Made by a program: the position numbers and the translations under genes. From the NCBI GenBank assembly GCA_947685225.1, contig CANTUV010000024.1, forward strand, positions 20,974,001 to 21,038,000: a stretch of DNA of 64,000 nucleotides, read 5' to 3'. Shown piece by piece: positions 1-11,369 of the stretch (its first letter is position 1; each line of letters begins with the position of its first letter). Below the pieces are notes generated by a model that worked only from the letters and a program-made list of their open reading frames with translations, ran no database searches and was not told where the DNA came from. This DNA is from Garcia nutans. Its lineage: Eukaryota; Streptophyta; Magnoliopsida; Malpighiales; Euphorbiaceae.

Positions 1-224
1 GTGTTAAGCTATGCAATGATATGAGGCCATTGTGATTGGCTATGATAACTCAAATGTGATGTGAAGCCATTGTGTTTGGCTATGATGATTCAATTGACAG
101 ATATAAGGCATGTTTGCCTAATTGATGATGAGAATTGAGAATGAAATAATAAATGAATTGTGTGGCTAATGTGTTATTCAATTTTTTAGAGTTTGTTGTT
201 GGTGGCATGCCTAATGATAGTAAC

Positions 225-450
225 ACTCTCTTGAAGTTAGGTTGGGCTTGATCCTTGAAGCCAAGTTGGGTAGAAGTTTAACATGTTTTACTCCCCTTGA
301 AGCTTGGTTGGGTCTAGTCCTTGAAGCCTAATTGAGATGTTACAACCCTTGAAGCTAGGTTGGGTTGGTTCTTGAAGCCAAGTTGGGTAGAGACTTAGCA
401 TGCTTTGTTCCCCTTGAAGCTTGGTTGAACCTAATCCTTGAAGCCTAGTT
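225..450 (+). repeat. Short tandem repeats inside the LTR (TTGAAGC...GTTGGGT units)
   Basis: Imperfect repeats of a unit built around 'ccttgaagcc(t/a)a(g/a)ttgggt', seen about seven times, with a longer period of roughly 125 bp. They occupy the LTR position where other chromovirus LTRs here carry GTAACAG...CTGTTAC units. No coding sense is seen. Confidence 0.6.
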
Positions 451-775
451 GGGTTTATGATAATGATAAATATGATGATTAAACCAAAACATTTACTCTG
501 AAAATTGAATGGCATATTAGAGTGTTTTGGGCCCATGCTTGTCTTTGTATATAATGTGATTCTTGAATGGTAAAATCAATGGAACTATGAAGAGATAAAA
601 TGAATATTGTTATGACATTGAATGTAGTATGATGTGGTAATGTGATGTGCTTATATGTGTGTGGTTTATGAAATATAAAGGTATGTTGTTAGCCTTCCAT
701 CTATGATGTGGATTTGTTATTAAAATGTGTGACATTATATTGCACTAAAGCATAATACTAGCATACTTTGTACTA

Positions 776-811
776 CTAAGCCGTTGGCTTAGTGCGATAG
801 TGTTTGATCGC
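776..811 (+). promoter_or_regulatory. Conserved LTR double hairpin
   Basis: CTAAGCC-gtt-GGCTTAG (776-792) is followed at once by GCGAT...ATCGC (794-811) and then 'gcaggtgacag'. The same pair occurs in nearly every chromovirus LTR of the window. The function is unknown; an RNA structure in the LTR transcript is an inference. Confidence 0.6.
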
Positions 812-1158
812 GCAGGTGACAGAGTTGAACCTGAGAGTTCTTCAAGACCAAGTGAGAGTATACATTGAAGAGTTCATTTTGGGACTTAAAGATCATAGAA
901 GAGCTGCCAATCATGTATATATTCTATGTTTTGTAAACTTTGATTTATAACATATTTGTAATACCTTTCGCTGTGAATTATTAAACATTTTATATATAGT
1001 GTCTTTTGGATTTCTTTTATTTGTTTGAGATTGGTTTCACTTGTTTACAAAGATATTTGTTGTGTCTTTTTAAACCGTGGCATTTTCTATATTCAGTATA
1101 TGTATATTACGATCGTTTAAGCATGCTTGATACGTATACAGGGTATAGAGGTGTTACA

Positions 1159-1636
1159 AGACATCCCTGGCCCATCCACCATTGCCGGACCTTCTTCCTC
1201 AGCTGGCCCGTCTTTTACTCCAGCCCTTACTTTTAGAGACTGGCATCATTCTGTGAATACTGAGTGGGATGATGACCGAAAACCAATGGAGTTTGAGCAT
1301 GAGATATGCATGATAGAAGGAAAGATTAGAAACATCGAGCTGAACCAGAATAATTTATTGACTCAGCAGGATCAGATCCAACGTTCCACACTACTCATCC
1401 TTTCAAGCGCAACTGGGTCATGAGATACTGAGGAGGCAATGGCTCGTGCAATCTATGCTCAAGTTCTAGAGGCATTAGGGATTTAGCCCTTCGCAGTCAC
1501 CACCACCACCGTACTAGCCTTCAGTGCCCCATGTTCATATTTCGTACAATGATGATAGCGATGATGCTAGTGCCAGCATTGATGATACCGGCACTAGTAA
1601 TGATTTCAGTGCAGAGCCCATGACCGACTAGCTCAT
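1159..1636 (+). pseudogene. Coding remnant in the 3' part of an Athila-type element
   Basis: Sequence immediately after the LTR can be read as a short acidic and Ser/Pro-rich peptide (IPGPSTIAGPSSSAGPS near its start). Another stretch near 1440 reads MARAIYAQVLEALGI before a stop. I do not recognise a domain with certainty. The position, 1.2 kb before an Athila-type polypurine tract and LTR, fits the degenerate extra ORF that Athila-type elements often carry after pol. The left end is cut by the LTR ending at 1158. It could instead be unrelated spacer. Several stops and no start make it non-functional. Confidence 0.3.
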
Positions 1637-2830
1637 TTTGTTTATTTATTTTATTTTCTTTTATGTTCCTTTTTATTTTCTTATGAATGATTGTACATTT
1701 TATTTTTAATATTTTCATATTTGTTTTTTTTAATATTATTTTTATCTATGTCTTTCAACCTTCACCATTCTATATGTCCATTTTTTTTGTCCTGTAGCTC
1801 CTTCGACATCGCAACACTTTTGGAACCCTATTCATATATGTCCATTCAGGACATGTTAGGGCAGTTTTCTCTCTTTTGTTCTTTTTATTATTTTACACAT
1901 ATTGGAGACAATGTGTGTCTTAAGTGTGAGGGAGGGGCATATTTTATAAATTGAGCTTTTATTTTCATTTTTGCAATTTGTTGCATTTGCCTCAATTAGT
2001 TTCTTTGATTTTATTTTTGGATTAAAGTAAACTAGATTGCTATTATAATATGAAGTGAAATGGTTCCTCTTTTCATTAAAATAATGATTGATTTAACGAA
2101 CGATAATCTCTTGTTGAGGTTGACTCCGTTTTCTTAATTGATTGCTAAAGGCTAAATGTGATAGTTTGAATTAGGTAGTTGATTGACGAGAGTTGCACAT
2201 CTGAAGTTTAAAACCTTAGTTGCATTTTTTAGCATAGCCCAATTCTTTAGATGCTTGAGTCAAACTTAGTATGATATCTTTATTATCTTAAGTTCCTGAC
2301 AACTTTATAAAAAAATTAATTAAATAAATTAAAATAATTTTTCAGGAGCTTTGAAAATTTTTCCATGTTCCGCTGATTTTAACTCTTGAATTGAAAGAGT
2401 TCGAATCATGAATAGTGCTAGTAGCCATTTGAAAAGTTATTCTAACTGAGTAATCGGGGATCGACATCACAAATGTTTACCTTCGCGTCAAAAAGTTAGT
2501 ATTAGTTCAAACAAGTCGGGCTCCTTTTGAAAAAAAAAATTTGTTTCACGCAATGCATTTTATGAAGGGGTCAAAGAACTTAAGAGAAAACTTACTTCCT
2601 TACTTTGTTCATGACTTTTGAGTTCTTGGAATTTTATGCTCAATCTTTTAACTTTGAACTTTTAAATTTTAGATCTGTTAGATTTTTGTTTTTAAACTTC
2701 TTAATTCAGCTACCATGTTTGAGATTTAGTTTTTGGATGAGAATTTTGGGTTTTCTAATTCAAGTATTGTAAAAACTTTTGTTTTCTTTGGATATTGAGG
2801 GGTCTTTCATTTCTACCTATTATAGTGATT
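1637..2830 (+). mobile_element. Athila-type 3' untranslated region
   Basis: About 1.2 kb of AT-rich sequence without a sustained reading frame, between the coding remnant and the polypurine tract. It is assigned to the Athila-type element by position only. Confidence 0.5.
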
Positions 2831-2873
2831 TGGTTTGCTTGAGGACAAGCAAAAACTCAAGTATGGAGGAATT
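2831..2873 (+). promoter_or_regulatory. Athila-type polypurine tract and conserved lead-in
   Basis: The lead-in 'tttgcttgaggacaagcaaa' (a hairpin TTTGCTTG/CAAGCAAA) and the purine tract 'gtatggaggaa' sit directly before an LTR opening TGATAAGTG. This arrangement is characteristic of Athila/Calypso Ty3/gypsy elements, where it primes plus-strand DNA synthesis. The usual 'gggggag' has decayed to 'ggagga'. Confidence 0.8.
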
Positions 2874-4303
2874 TGATAAGTGTATAATTGATGATATTTT
2901 TGTCCCTATTTCTTAATATATTTATTGTCAAATTGAGTTTAATTTGTTTATTCAAGTGTTTATTAGGGTTAATTCTAGGTACTTTTGACCCGTTGAGACC
3001 TTATGGTTATTTAGGCTGAATTCATAGATGAAAGACAAGGGAAGAAGCTATTTTAGGCAGATTCTTCAAGTGACACGCCCAGTGACATGGGAGGGTCTGT
3101 GGCCGTGTCACTCAACTACTTTACAGAAGCTTTGACATGCCCAGAGACATGGGTGTGTCACTGAACATGCCATTACTCCTAACTTACAAAAGCTATGACA
3201 CGCACAATGACACGGGCATGTCCCTGACCATGTCCCTAACTCAACATTACAGTAGCAACAACATGCCTAAGGACATGGGCTTGTCACTGCCTATGTCATT
3301 AATGTTCGAAACAGCACTGTTGACACGCCTACAGACACGGGCATGTCCATGGGCGTGTCAGGCAAAAATTTCTGGGCTATAAAATCTGAGCTAAAGAGCA
3401 AATTAGGGATATTGAATAGAGAGTTTATGATTCAGAGCCGACCTTCCAAGAAAAAGAGAGTCTTTGGCAGCCAAGAGTGAAGGTGGAGACTCGATTCCTA
3501 CGAGATTTAGTCCAAGATCCAAAGATTGAAGTGAAGAAACACAAATCATTCATCATGGATTGTTTGAATTCTTTTACTTATTTCCTTTGTTATGGTTTTT
3601 TGGTTATGAACATGAGCTAAACATTTTATCTATCTAGATATTGATGAACCCTAGCTTTATTGTATGGATTGATTAGTTCTTATTAAATTAAATAATTTGA
3701 TTGAGTTGTTTTATGCTTTTGATTCTTAACTTCTTATTTCGAATTAATAATAGCATGCTTATTGTTTGGTTGCAATTTTCATATTATTGAATTGCGAAAG
3801 CTTGATATGAATAGAATGCTCATTAGGATTGACAGTTGATTGAAGTGCTAGAGATAGACTTACAAGACCCTTTGGTTTAAAGTTCCTTGTTCTTATTGCA
3901 AGATCTATTTAATTATGCTTGAGAAGAGATTCCTAGCATTCTACTTAGTGATTAGGGATTAATTCAATCGAGAGAGATTTTAATCTAATTTAGGGGAATG
4001 CCAATTCAGCTCTATTATTTGATTTAATTAAGTTGATATTCATAAATATTTTTCATGGCTAGGGGGATTCAATATTTGGATAGTACTTTCATCACCTACT
4101 TTTGTTGCACAATATTCCATTTTTCTTTACTTTAGTTTATTGAGTAATTTTTCTTTTATTTTAATCATCAAACAAACTATTATTCACTAAATAATAGTTA
4201 AAATTTGCACTAATATTTGACCTTGTCTCCAGTGGAATGATATCTTACTCAGTGTTTTATTACTTGAGCGAGCCGTGTACTTGCGGTAACACTGCGATAG
4301 CAT
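2874..4303 (+). mobile_element. Athila-type 3' LTR
   Basis: It begins TGATAAGTG directly after the polypurine tract and runs about 1.43 kb to around 4302, where 'cgtgtacttgcggtaacactgcgatagca' gives way to integrase sequence of element B on the other strand. The right boundary is accurate to about 10 bp: the last CA before the pol homology could be 4301-4302 or 4309-4310. It holds a palindromic minisatellite (3073-3360). Its position inside B's integrase suggests that the Athila-type element inserted into B, but the left part of B lies outside the window and a target duplication cannot be tested. Confidence 0.7.
3073..3360 (+). repeat. 62-63-bp palindromic minisatellite in the Athila-type LTR
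   Basis: Four full units of 62-63 bp and one partial. Each opens with ACA(C/T)GCC, has GACA(C/T)GGG about 12 bp later and then GTGTCA-type half-sites. The spacer ends with a form of 'acagtagc'. The half-sites GACACGG and CCGTGTC are mutual reverse complements. The same unit is found in chromovirus LTRs of this window (39203-39557 and 53631-53866). Confidence 0.85.
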
Positions 4304-6990
4304 AGATCCATCATCACCCAGCTCACTGTAAACTCAATGATACAGCTCCTCAACAAATCCTCCAATAACTGTATCAGTCTCTTAGATTGTCCATCTATCC
4401 GAGGATGGAAAGCAGTACTGAGATGCAATCGAGTACCTAGTGCACCTTGCAAACTCTTCCAAAATCTCTATGTAAATCTGGGATCTCGATATGAAACTAT
4501 TGAATCTGGGACTCCATGTAACGTCACTATCTCACTGATATATAGCTCAGCCAGCCTATCTAAGGAGTAGTCCATCCTAACCGAAAGGAAATGAGCTAAC
4601 TTCATAAATCTATCCACAATCACCCATATTGCATCATGCTTCCTCTGGGTTAGAGTCAATCCAACCACAAAGTCTATAGTTACATTCTCCCATTTCCATT
4701 CAGGTACTGATAAAGGTTGTAAAAATCCTGAAGGAACCTAACATTCATTCTTCACTCTCTGACAGGTAAGACATCTCGAAATAAACTCTATTATGTCCCT
4801 CTTCATACCAGCCCACTAATAATGTTTTTTCAAATCATGATACATCTTGTTACTTCTAGGGTGCATAGCATATGAAGACTAGTGTGCTTCTTCTAAAATC
4901 TTCTTTCTCAACTCCACATCCTTCGAAACACACAATCTATCTCTATACCATAAGTTATCATCATCTCTCATAAGAAAATCTTTGCTCTTAACCTTTTAAC
5001 AACCCTCAACAATCTTATGGAGTTTCGCATCTGATTTCTACACTTCTTTGATATAATCAATTAGCATTGGCCTCACTTGCAACTAAGCCATAAGAGCACC
5101 ATCATCACAAAACTCAAATCTAGCATGAAATGCTCTTAACTCAGCAAGCAACACAAGAGCATAGGCAGTCAACCCTGCTACTGACTTTTGACTCAAGGCG
5201 TTTGCAACTACATTTTCCTTTCTGGGATGGTAGTCAATCAAGCAATCATAATCCTTTATCAATTCCAACCACCGTCTTTGCCTAAGAATCAATTCTTTCT
5301 AAACACCCAGATATTTCAAACTCTTATGATCAGTATAAATAAAACACTTCTCCCCATATAAGTGGTGCCTCCAAATCTTCAATGCAAAGACAATGGCAGC
5401 CAACTCTAAATCATGAGTTGGATAGTTTAACTTATGAGGCTTCAAATGTCTAGAAGCATATGCAATAACACTACCTTCTTGCATCAACACACAACCCAAA
5501 CCACTATGTGATGCATCATATATATCACATATGGTTTGCCTTCTACAGGTAGAGTAAGAACTGGAGCTTAAGTCAACATGTCTCTCAACTGCCCAAAGCT
5601 CACCTGACATTAATCTGTCCACACAAATTTCACATCCTTCTAAAGTAGTATGGTGAGCGGTGAATCTATCATGGAAAATCCCTTTATAAACCAAAGGTAA
5701 TAACCAACCAATCATAGAAAACTTCTAATCTCAGTTACATTCTTTGGTGGACTCCAATTCAATATTGCCTCAACTATTCTTGAATCAACTTTAATACCCT
5801 CTGCTGAAATAATATGCCCGAGGAAAGTCACTTGATCCAACCAGAATTCACACTTGGACAATATGGCATACAACTATTTCTCCCTTAAGGTTTGCAACAC
5901 AATTCATAAATGTCTGTCATGCTCTTCTTTACTGCGAGAGTATTTCGGGATATCATCAATAAATACCACTATAAATTGATCCAAGTATGGCCTAAACACT
6001 CTATTCATCAAATCCATGAATGCAGCTAGTACATTTGTCAGTCCAAAACGCATCACTAAGAACTCATAATGGCCATACCTCATGCGGAATGCAGTCTTAG
6101 GCACATCTGCATCCCTAACCCTCAGCTGATGATAACCCGATCTCAAATCAATCTTGGAAAACACTGCAGCCCCCTTCAGCTAATCAAAGAGATCATCGAT
6201 GTGAGGTAACGGATATTTATTCTTGATGGGCACTTTATTGAACTACCGATAATTAATGTACAACCTCAAAGTGTCATCCTTCTTCTTTACAAACAATATT
6301 GGTGCTCTCTATAGTGAATCACTGGGGAGAATAAACCCTTTATTGAGTAGCTTCTACAACTGCACCTTCAACTCCTTTAACTCAACAGGTGACATCCGAT
6401 AAGGAGTAATAGAGATGGGAGTGGTACCAGGCATCAAATCAATACCAAACTCCACCTCTCTCCATTAATATAACCCCAAAAAATCCTTAGGGAACAAATT
6501 CAAAAACTCTATTGCTGTAGGTATACTGTCTAGTTGAGATTCCGCTACCCTGGTATCTATAACATGAGCCAACTATCCTTCCGGATCATCCTCCTAGCTG
6601 ACATAGCTAAAACAACATGGTTGCGAGGTGTCTCTGCTCCCCAGATACCACTACATCTTTCCCATCACATGTTTTCAAAGTGACATGTTTTTGCTAATAG
6701 TCTACCATAGCTCTATGTTTGGATAACCAGTCCATACCTAAAATCACATCATACTCCCTAAAGGGCATCTCAATCAAGTCATCGAGAAACTCCTCATCCT
6801 GAACAACAACTAGACTATCTCAGTGTACCCTACTAACTACTACACCATGCCCTAAAGGGTTAGTCACTAGCACATCAAACCGTAATGACTCATAATACAT
6901 ATCACTAATAGGCAGGATGGATGCACTTGTGTATGAATGTGTTGATCTGGGATCAATTAATGCATGCACAGAAATATCTAGTAAAAAGAA
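4304..6990 (-). pseudogene. pol: Element B pol remnant (PR-RT-RH-partial IN)
   Basis: Broken reading frames recover, in order, protease-like sequence (about 6600-6990), reverse transcriptase (about 5720-6450, with catalytic FIDD in VVFIDD at 5950-5970), RNase H (5083-5715, with HDLELAA and YTDHKSL) and integrase (4304-5000, with the stretch AFHPRIDGQSKR containing the region of the catalytic Glu). Stops interrupt every domain: for example, DLFD is followed by TAG near 6180, where an intact family member has Gln. The homologous copies I and J show that the integrase C-terminus and chromodomain should follow but are absent. It cannot make a functional polyprotein. Confidence 0.8.
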
Positions 6991-8259
6991 TGTACTGTCT
7001 ATAACATCAGAAGAACTAGGCTGTAAACTATATACTCTTTGTGATGACCATGCCTGCTCTGGCTAATAGTCCCTGCTGTAGATCTCCCTCTCTGACTGGC
7101 TCCAAATCTGCCACCCTTAACAATTCTGCCACCTCGACCCTCTCTGTCAATGGGTCTAGAAATTGATGTCTTAGTCTGTCTATCCACTGGTGGATCTAGA
7201 TAATCTCTGATAAAATGATCACGGGACCCACATCTGAAACAACCAGCTGATGACGGATTGATACCCCTAACAAACACCCTTGTGAATTTGACCACACTGG
7301 GCACAAGTTGATGTAGGAGATCTCTATGTAACTGGGGTCGGAGTACTAGCCACTAAAGTAGCAGGTCCCTGACTCTACCTCTACTGCTGAGACCCCCTAC
7401 CAGGCTGCCCCTGGCCTCTACCAAAACTCTATAAAGAACCTCCTCTACCTTTCTTTGATGACCCCGCCTTAGTCTGAGGTATCCTATCTCTGCTCTCTGC
7501 TCTAGCAACAACTACAAGTCCCTATGCCTTCTCTATACTTCTGGCAACTGCAACCAACTTAGAGAAATCTTCATACTGTGATGGTGCCACTAGGCACATG
7601 ATGGATGGCCTCAAACCCTCCTCAAACCTTTGATACCTTTCAAACTCGCCAGACACAATCCCTCCTACATACTTACTCAATCTGATGAAATCTTTCTCAT
7701 AGTCTGTCACTATCTTTGATTGTTGCTTTAAACCCAGAAACTCTTTCCTCTTAGCATCCTTATACTCCCGAGGAGTATATTTCTTATCAAACTCCTATAG
7801 AAAATCATCATAAGTCAACGCCAAAGGATCATTTTTAGCATGGCGAATTGCCTTCCACCAGTCATAAGCATCCACCTGTAAAAGAGACATGGCAGAATCA
7901 AACTTCTCTTCTACATTGCTTGTAACTAGATAAATATCCTCTAAACTCTATCTAGCCACTGCTCTGCTACGGCTGGATCAGTAGTGCCAAAGAAACTTGT
8001 AGCTTCAAATTTCCTTAGCTTCTCATACTTTTTTGGTTGATAGCCATTACTGCTCTGGCTGTGGCTGCGGCTGATGTACTGAGGCTTGCCTTAATAAGTC
8101 CACCATATGTCACACCCACCCTAGCGGAACCTCCTCAACTGGTGGTCTAGCTAGCACTGACGCTTCCCTAGCTATCTCTATACCAAATCTAACATCACCC
8201 TCTCCAGGAGCAACACTCTCAGTGCTCCCCTCACAAGACTCATACATCCGAGATGCCAT
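6991..8259 (-). pseudogene. gag: Element B gag remnant
   Basis: A start codon at 8257-8259 opens a reading frame resembling gag of elements H, I and J, which begin MASR/MMDSHS/MMESHS and soon read ESVAP. The retrotransposon gag core is readable at 7522-7710 ([21 protein letters not shown]). A zinc knuckle lies near 7210-7250 as CFRCGSRDHFIRDY: the last Cys of the CCHC knuckle is Tyr, a one-base G-to-A type change. A stop (TGA) follows GWV near 8110. Gag normally forms the particle and binds RNA; this copy is dead. Confidence 0.75.
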
Positions 8260-8385
8260 GTCTGCCAATATCTATAAATATAGAAAGAACTACCACATCA
8301 GGTGCTAGATAAAATGCCAATGCATATGCATGTATGACATGTTAAAATCACATTTAAAATCTCATTTTCTCTCTTCAAAAACCTA

Positions 8386-8411
8386 CCTAGGTTGAAAACC
8401 TCAAACCTAGG
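8386..8411 (-). promoter_or_regulatory. Primer-site-proximal hairpin of element B
   Basis: CCTAGGTT and AACCTAGG arms in a 26-nt block that overlaps the end of the primer site by one base. The same 26-nt block lies in the same place in the 18325-28547 element and in I and J. Confidence 0.65.
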
Positions 8412-8422
8412 CTTTGATACCA
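8411..8422 (-). promoter_or_regulatory. tRNA-iMet primer binding site of element B
   Basis: On the minus strand it reads TGGTATCAAAGC, one base from the TGGTATCAGAGC of the other copies, just inside the LTR. It primes minus-strand synthesis. Confidence 0.85.
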
Positions 8423-8429
8423 AAATAAA

Positions 8430-10569
8430 TATAACACCCTAATGTCTTATATACGTATAGTACATATATTAGTATATGTAAAATATGCATATATAGTACT
8501 GGAATGTCACAGTTCAGTTTTGTTAAAAATTTAAATAACTTAAATGTACCTTAATAAATAAATAAATAAAAATATTTATTAGTAATTTATATTCTAAAAA
8601 TACAAAATTTAATAAAAAATCTTTGGGAAAATTTTTCCAAAGTTTTGTCTGTATTTTGAGCATCCCCAAAAATTCAAGTTTCTCAACCTGCATAAAATAC
8701 ACTCCCAAATATTCTTCTATTACATCCATTTTTCTTAAAAAGCCTAATGGCTTAATTTAACCAATATCTGACAAACATTTATATATCAATAAATATATAA
8801 ACTATATCTCACATATCCAACATAAAACCCAAAAACCCTTTCTAATTTTCATCATGTACACATTTATAAATACAAATTACATACTCCCATAAAATTTCTT
8901 AAAGTACAAAATATATACATGTAATGCAGAAGGCTCTGGTCCATGGCAGCTCGGTAGCTCCAAAGGCAATCAATCATATCTAGACTTGACTAGGTCTAGT
9001 AGTGCTCTCCAAATCCTCCGAATCAACCCTGTCACCTGCGTGATAGAATTCAATCGCACTAAGCATATAGCCTAGTAGTACATACTTTAGTAAAATTAAA
9101 AAAATGATGTCACAGATATATAATGTCATATTTACATCATGTTATAAATGTCAAACATTGTATATACATAATAGACATCTGCCTACATTGGGCCCAACCT
9201 CCTCATACAATTATCTAGTCCCAGGCTTGTTGCCTTGGCCTATCACATAGTGTATATTTCTAACACCATTGATGTCTCACTCGGGCCTAGACACATATTT
9301 ATAACACCAGTGTCTCATCTCTTTTGGCATAAGGTATGCCAAAATCCAAACATAATCCTCTGGCAACTAGATAGTTTATAAGGTACACACAATACAATTC
9401 ATATTTCAATATGTTTTCACATCCCAAATTCTATCATTATCGTATATAATAAAAATGTGGTTTACTTTCACATGTTAGTGCACAACTTGCACTTTCCACA
9501 TTTTGCACAAACACTTCATTGAGCCATTCTCAAATTGCTTATCATGCCACAATCAACACAAATCAAGCATTGTTACTTCAAACAATGCCATATACACATG
9601 TTCCTAAAAACCAAATTTCATAGCACATTTAACATATGTAATATTTTATGCTAAAATGCAATGCCAAATATCTAAAACTTCACATTTTAATACATTTCAA
9701 TTATTAAAACTCAATTTAGAACCACTCGCGTCAAAACCCTAAATTATGCCCTAATTCACTTCAATTTTGGTTCTTCACTCCAACCAATTCTAAATGGAAA
9801 TTTGAACTCATTTCCATCATTAAAACCATTAAATAATAATCATGAAACAAAATAAACATGCATACTTTAGCCAACTTCTTCTAAAACCCTAAATTCCTTA
9901 CTACTTCTTTTAAACTCTAACCAATCACATCCTTTTCTTTAATCTAACTTTAAAATCATTGTTTACTCATTAAAATAACTTCATCCATAACCATTCCAAC
10001 AATTATAACATACCCTTTCTTAAACTCAATGCAAACATATTCATAAATTTTCATAAAATTAGAAAATTAGGTAAGAAAGCTTACCAACTAATGAAGAAAC
10101 CACCAAATCTCATTTCCATCCTTTAAAATCCTTCAAAATTTGGTATTTGGAGCAAAAATCATCCTTGACAATGGTGAAAGTCGTACTTGAGAGAGAGGAG
10201 AAGAAGAAGATGTTGAAAAATAGTTATTTTTAATTTTCTTTCTTCTTTAAATACCAACCATATATACATATTATTTTTATATTTTAATTAATTAATTATT
10301 TAATTTATTTTAATTCAAAATTTCCCATCTTCCATTAAAAATTATTTTCTTTTTAAATTATTTAATTAATTTATTTTTTATAAAATTTATTTACCATTTT
10401 GCCCTCTTCACTATTAATCTTTTGTCTTTTTCTAACTTATGTTTGACTTTATATGCAATGTATATTTTCATTATATTTCACATATATGTATATGATATTT
10501 TATCACTTCCAGCACCACATTTAGCCCTTCAACTTATTAATTTAATTTAGTAAATTAGCAGATGTTACA
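8430..10569 (-). mobile_element. Element B 5' LTR
   Basis: A 2140-bp LTR. On the minus strand it opens TGTAACATCTGC (10569) and closes GGTGTTATA (8430, one base off the canonical GGTGTTACA). It includes a decayed double hairpin at 9038-9076. No second copy is present for dating. Confidence 0.8.
9038..9076 (-). promoter_or_regulatory. LTR double hairpin, element B copy
   Basis: On the minus strand, CTAGGC...GCTTAG is followed by GCGAT...ATCACGC and then AGGTGAC. The order is the same as at 776-811, with decayed arms. Confidence 0.5.
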
Positions 10570-11030
10570 AGTCTCGGGTCTAGAACCCAGACCATTTCTG
10601 AGTCCAAAACTCAATCCAAATCTAGAACCCAAATTATTTTTGAGTCTAGAACTCAATTAAGGTCCAAAACCCAAACCAGTCTTAGGTCTAGAACCAAAAT
10701 CATTTTCGAGTCCAGAATCCAAACAAGTCTCTGGTCCAAAATCCAAATTATTTTTGGGTTCAGAACTCAATTTGGGTCCAAAACCAAAACTAGTCTCAGG
10801 TCCAGAACCCAAACCATTTTTGAGTCCAAAACTCAATTAATGTCTACAACCCACATCAATCTTGAGTCTAGAACCCAAACCATTTTTGAGTCCATAACTC
10901 AATTCGAGTCCATAATCCAAACTTATCTTAGGTATAGAACCCAAACAAATCTCAAGTCCATAAACCAAACCTAATCTTGGGCCCAGAACCCAAATCCAAT
11001 TCTTCGGTCTAGAACCCAAAATCCAATTGC
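10570..11030 (+). repeat. Tat-type 3' minisatellite of element E
   Basis: About twenty imperfect copies of a roughly 22-bp unit, 'gagtccagaacccaaacca' and variants, sometimes alternating into a 45-60-bp higher order. It lies directly upstream of the 'ggaggcaaac' tract and a Tat-type LTR start. Its unit resembles that of the array at 13280-13941 in the opposite orientation. Tat/Ogre elements are known to carry hypervariable tandem arrays in this position. Confidence 0.8.
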
Positions 11031-11073
11031 TCTCTTCTATTGAAGTCTCTGATCGCTCAAGCAGGAGGCAAAC
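11031..11073 (+). promoter_or_regulatory. Polypurine tract region of Tat-type element E
   Basis: The tract 'gcaggaggcaaac' immediately precedes the LTR start TGTAGACCC. The mirrored region at 13197-13240 matches it as a reverse complement, including 'cttctattgaa' and 'gatcg(c/t)tcaag', which shows both are the 3' internal end of the same element type. Confidence 0.6.
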
Positions 11074-11369
11074 TGTAGACCCTTAAATTTGGGATGGTTT
11101 AAATTTAAGAAGCTTTTCTTGGTCCATTACAATTTTAAAGGACCTAAACCTAATTTTCAAGCTTGAAATTAAAATTGTCCGATTCACAAAGCACATATTA
11201 AAAATTGTGAAAAACATTAGGCCCAAAAAATTAATAATTTTGGATCGGTTTGGGTCGGAATGGGTCAAATGGATATGAGCCATGGCTCATATCGATTTGG
11301 GCATCCCAAATTGATATGAAGCTAGCTCATATCAATTTGGAATATTCAAATTTATATGAGCTTTGCCTC
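11074..11369 (+). mobile_element. Element E 3' LTR fragment (Tat type)
   Basis: It begins TGTAGACCCTTAAATTTGGG, like the minus-strand starts of the LTRs ending at 13196 and 37974. After 296 bp it is cut by the outer end of element F's LTR (TGTGAGCGGGG at 11370). It is oriented plus, so E and F face each other. It contains a cluster of perfect palindromes. Confidence 0.7.
11273..11340. repeat. Cluster of perfect palindromes
   Basis: ATATGAGCCATGGCTCATAT (11273-11292) is a perfect 20-bp palindrome. AATTTGGG-cat-CCCAAATT follows. Then comes CCAAATTGATATGA / TCATATCAATTTGG (11306-11340), with perfect 14-bp arms around a 7-bp centre. Confidence 0.85.

Larger units (their letters stand above)
1..1158 (+). 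mobile_element. Chromovirus-type LTR, right part (solo or 3' LTR)
   Basis: The block closes with GGTGTTACA at 1150-1158, the terminus shared by all chromovirus LTRs here. It carries the same ordered landmarks as they do: the GCCATTGTGATTGGC and AGGCA/TGCCT short hairpins, the tract near 'gggcccatgcttgtctttg', and the CTAAGCC/GGCTTAG plus GCGAT/ATCGC double hairpin. No tRNA-iMet primer site follows 1158, so this is not a 5' LTR; it is a solo LTR or the 3' LTR of an element mostly left of the window. The next sequence is Athila-type, so it probably inserted into that element. The left end is outside the window. Confidence 0.75.
4304..10569 (-). mobile_element. Element B: degenerate chromovirus (Tekay/Del type), truncated
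   Basis: In minus-strand order: 5' LTR (10569-8430), tRNA-iMet primer site, gag, protease, reverse transcriptase, RNase H and part of integrase. It stops inside the integrase core at about 4304-4320, where the Athila-type LTR begins. The integrase C-terminus, chromodomain, polypurine tract and 3' LTR are missing. Its outer LTR end abuts the minisatellite of Tat-type element E, so B probably inserted there. Many stops and frameshifts make it an old copy. Confidence 0.8.

Noticed and set aside
3073..3360. CRISPR-like array (regular repeats with spacers)
   Set aside because: Repeats are imperfect, spacers are themselves similar, and the array lies within an LTR of a plant genome.
8430..8470. 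tRNA gene near the primer site
   Set aside because: Only the 12-base complement of a tRNA 3' end is present; no cloverleaf can be drawn.
10837..11019. 60-codon repetitive frame on the minus strand
   Set aside because: Again a minisatellite translated by chance.
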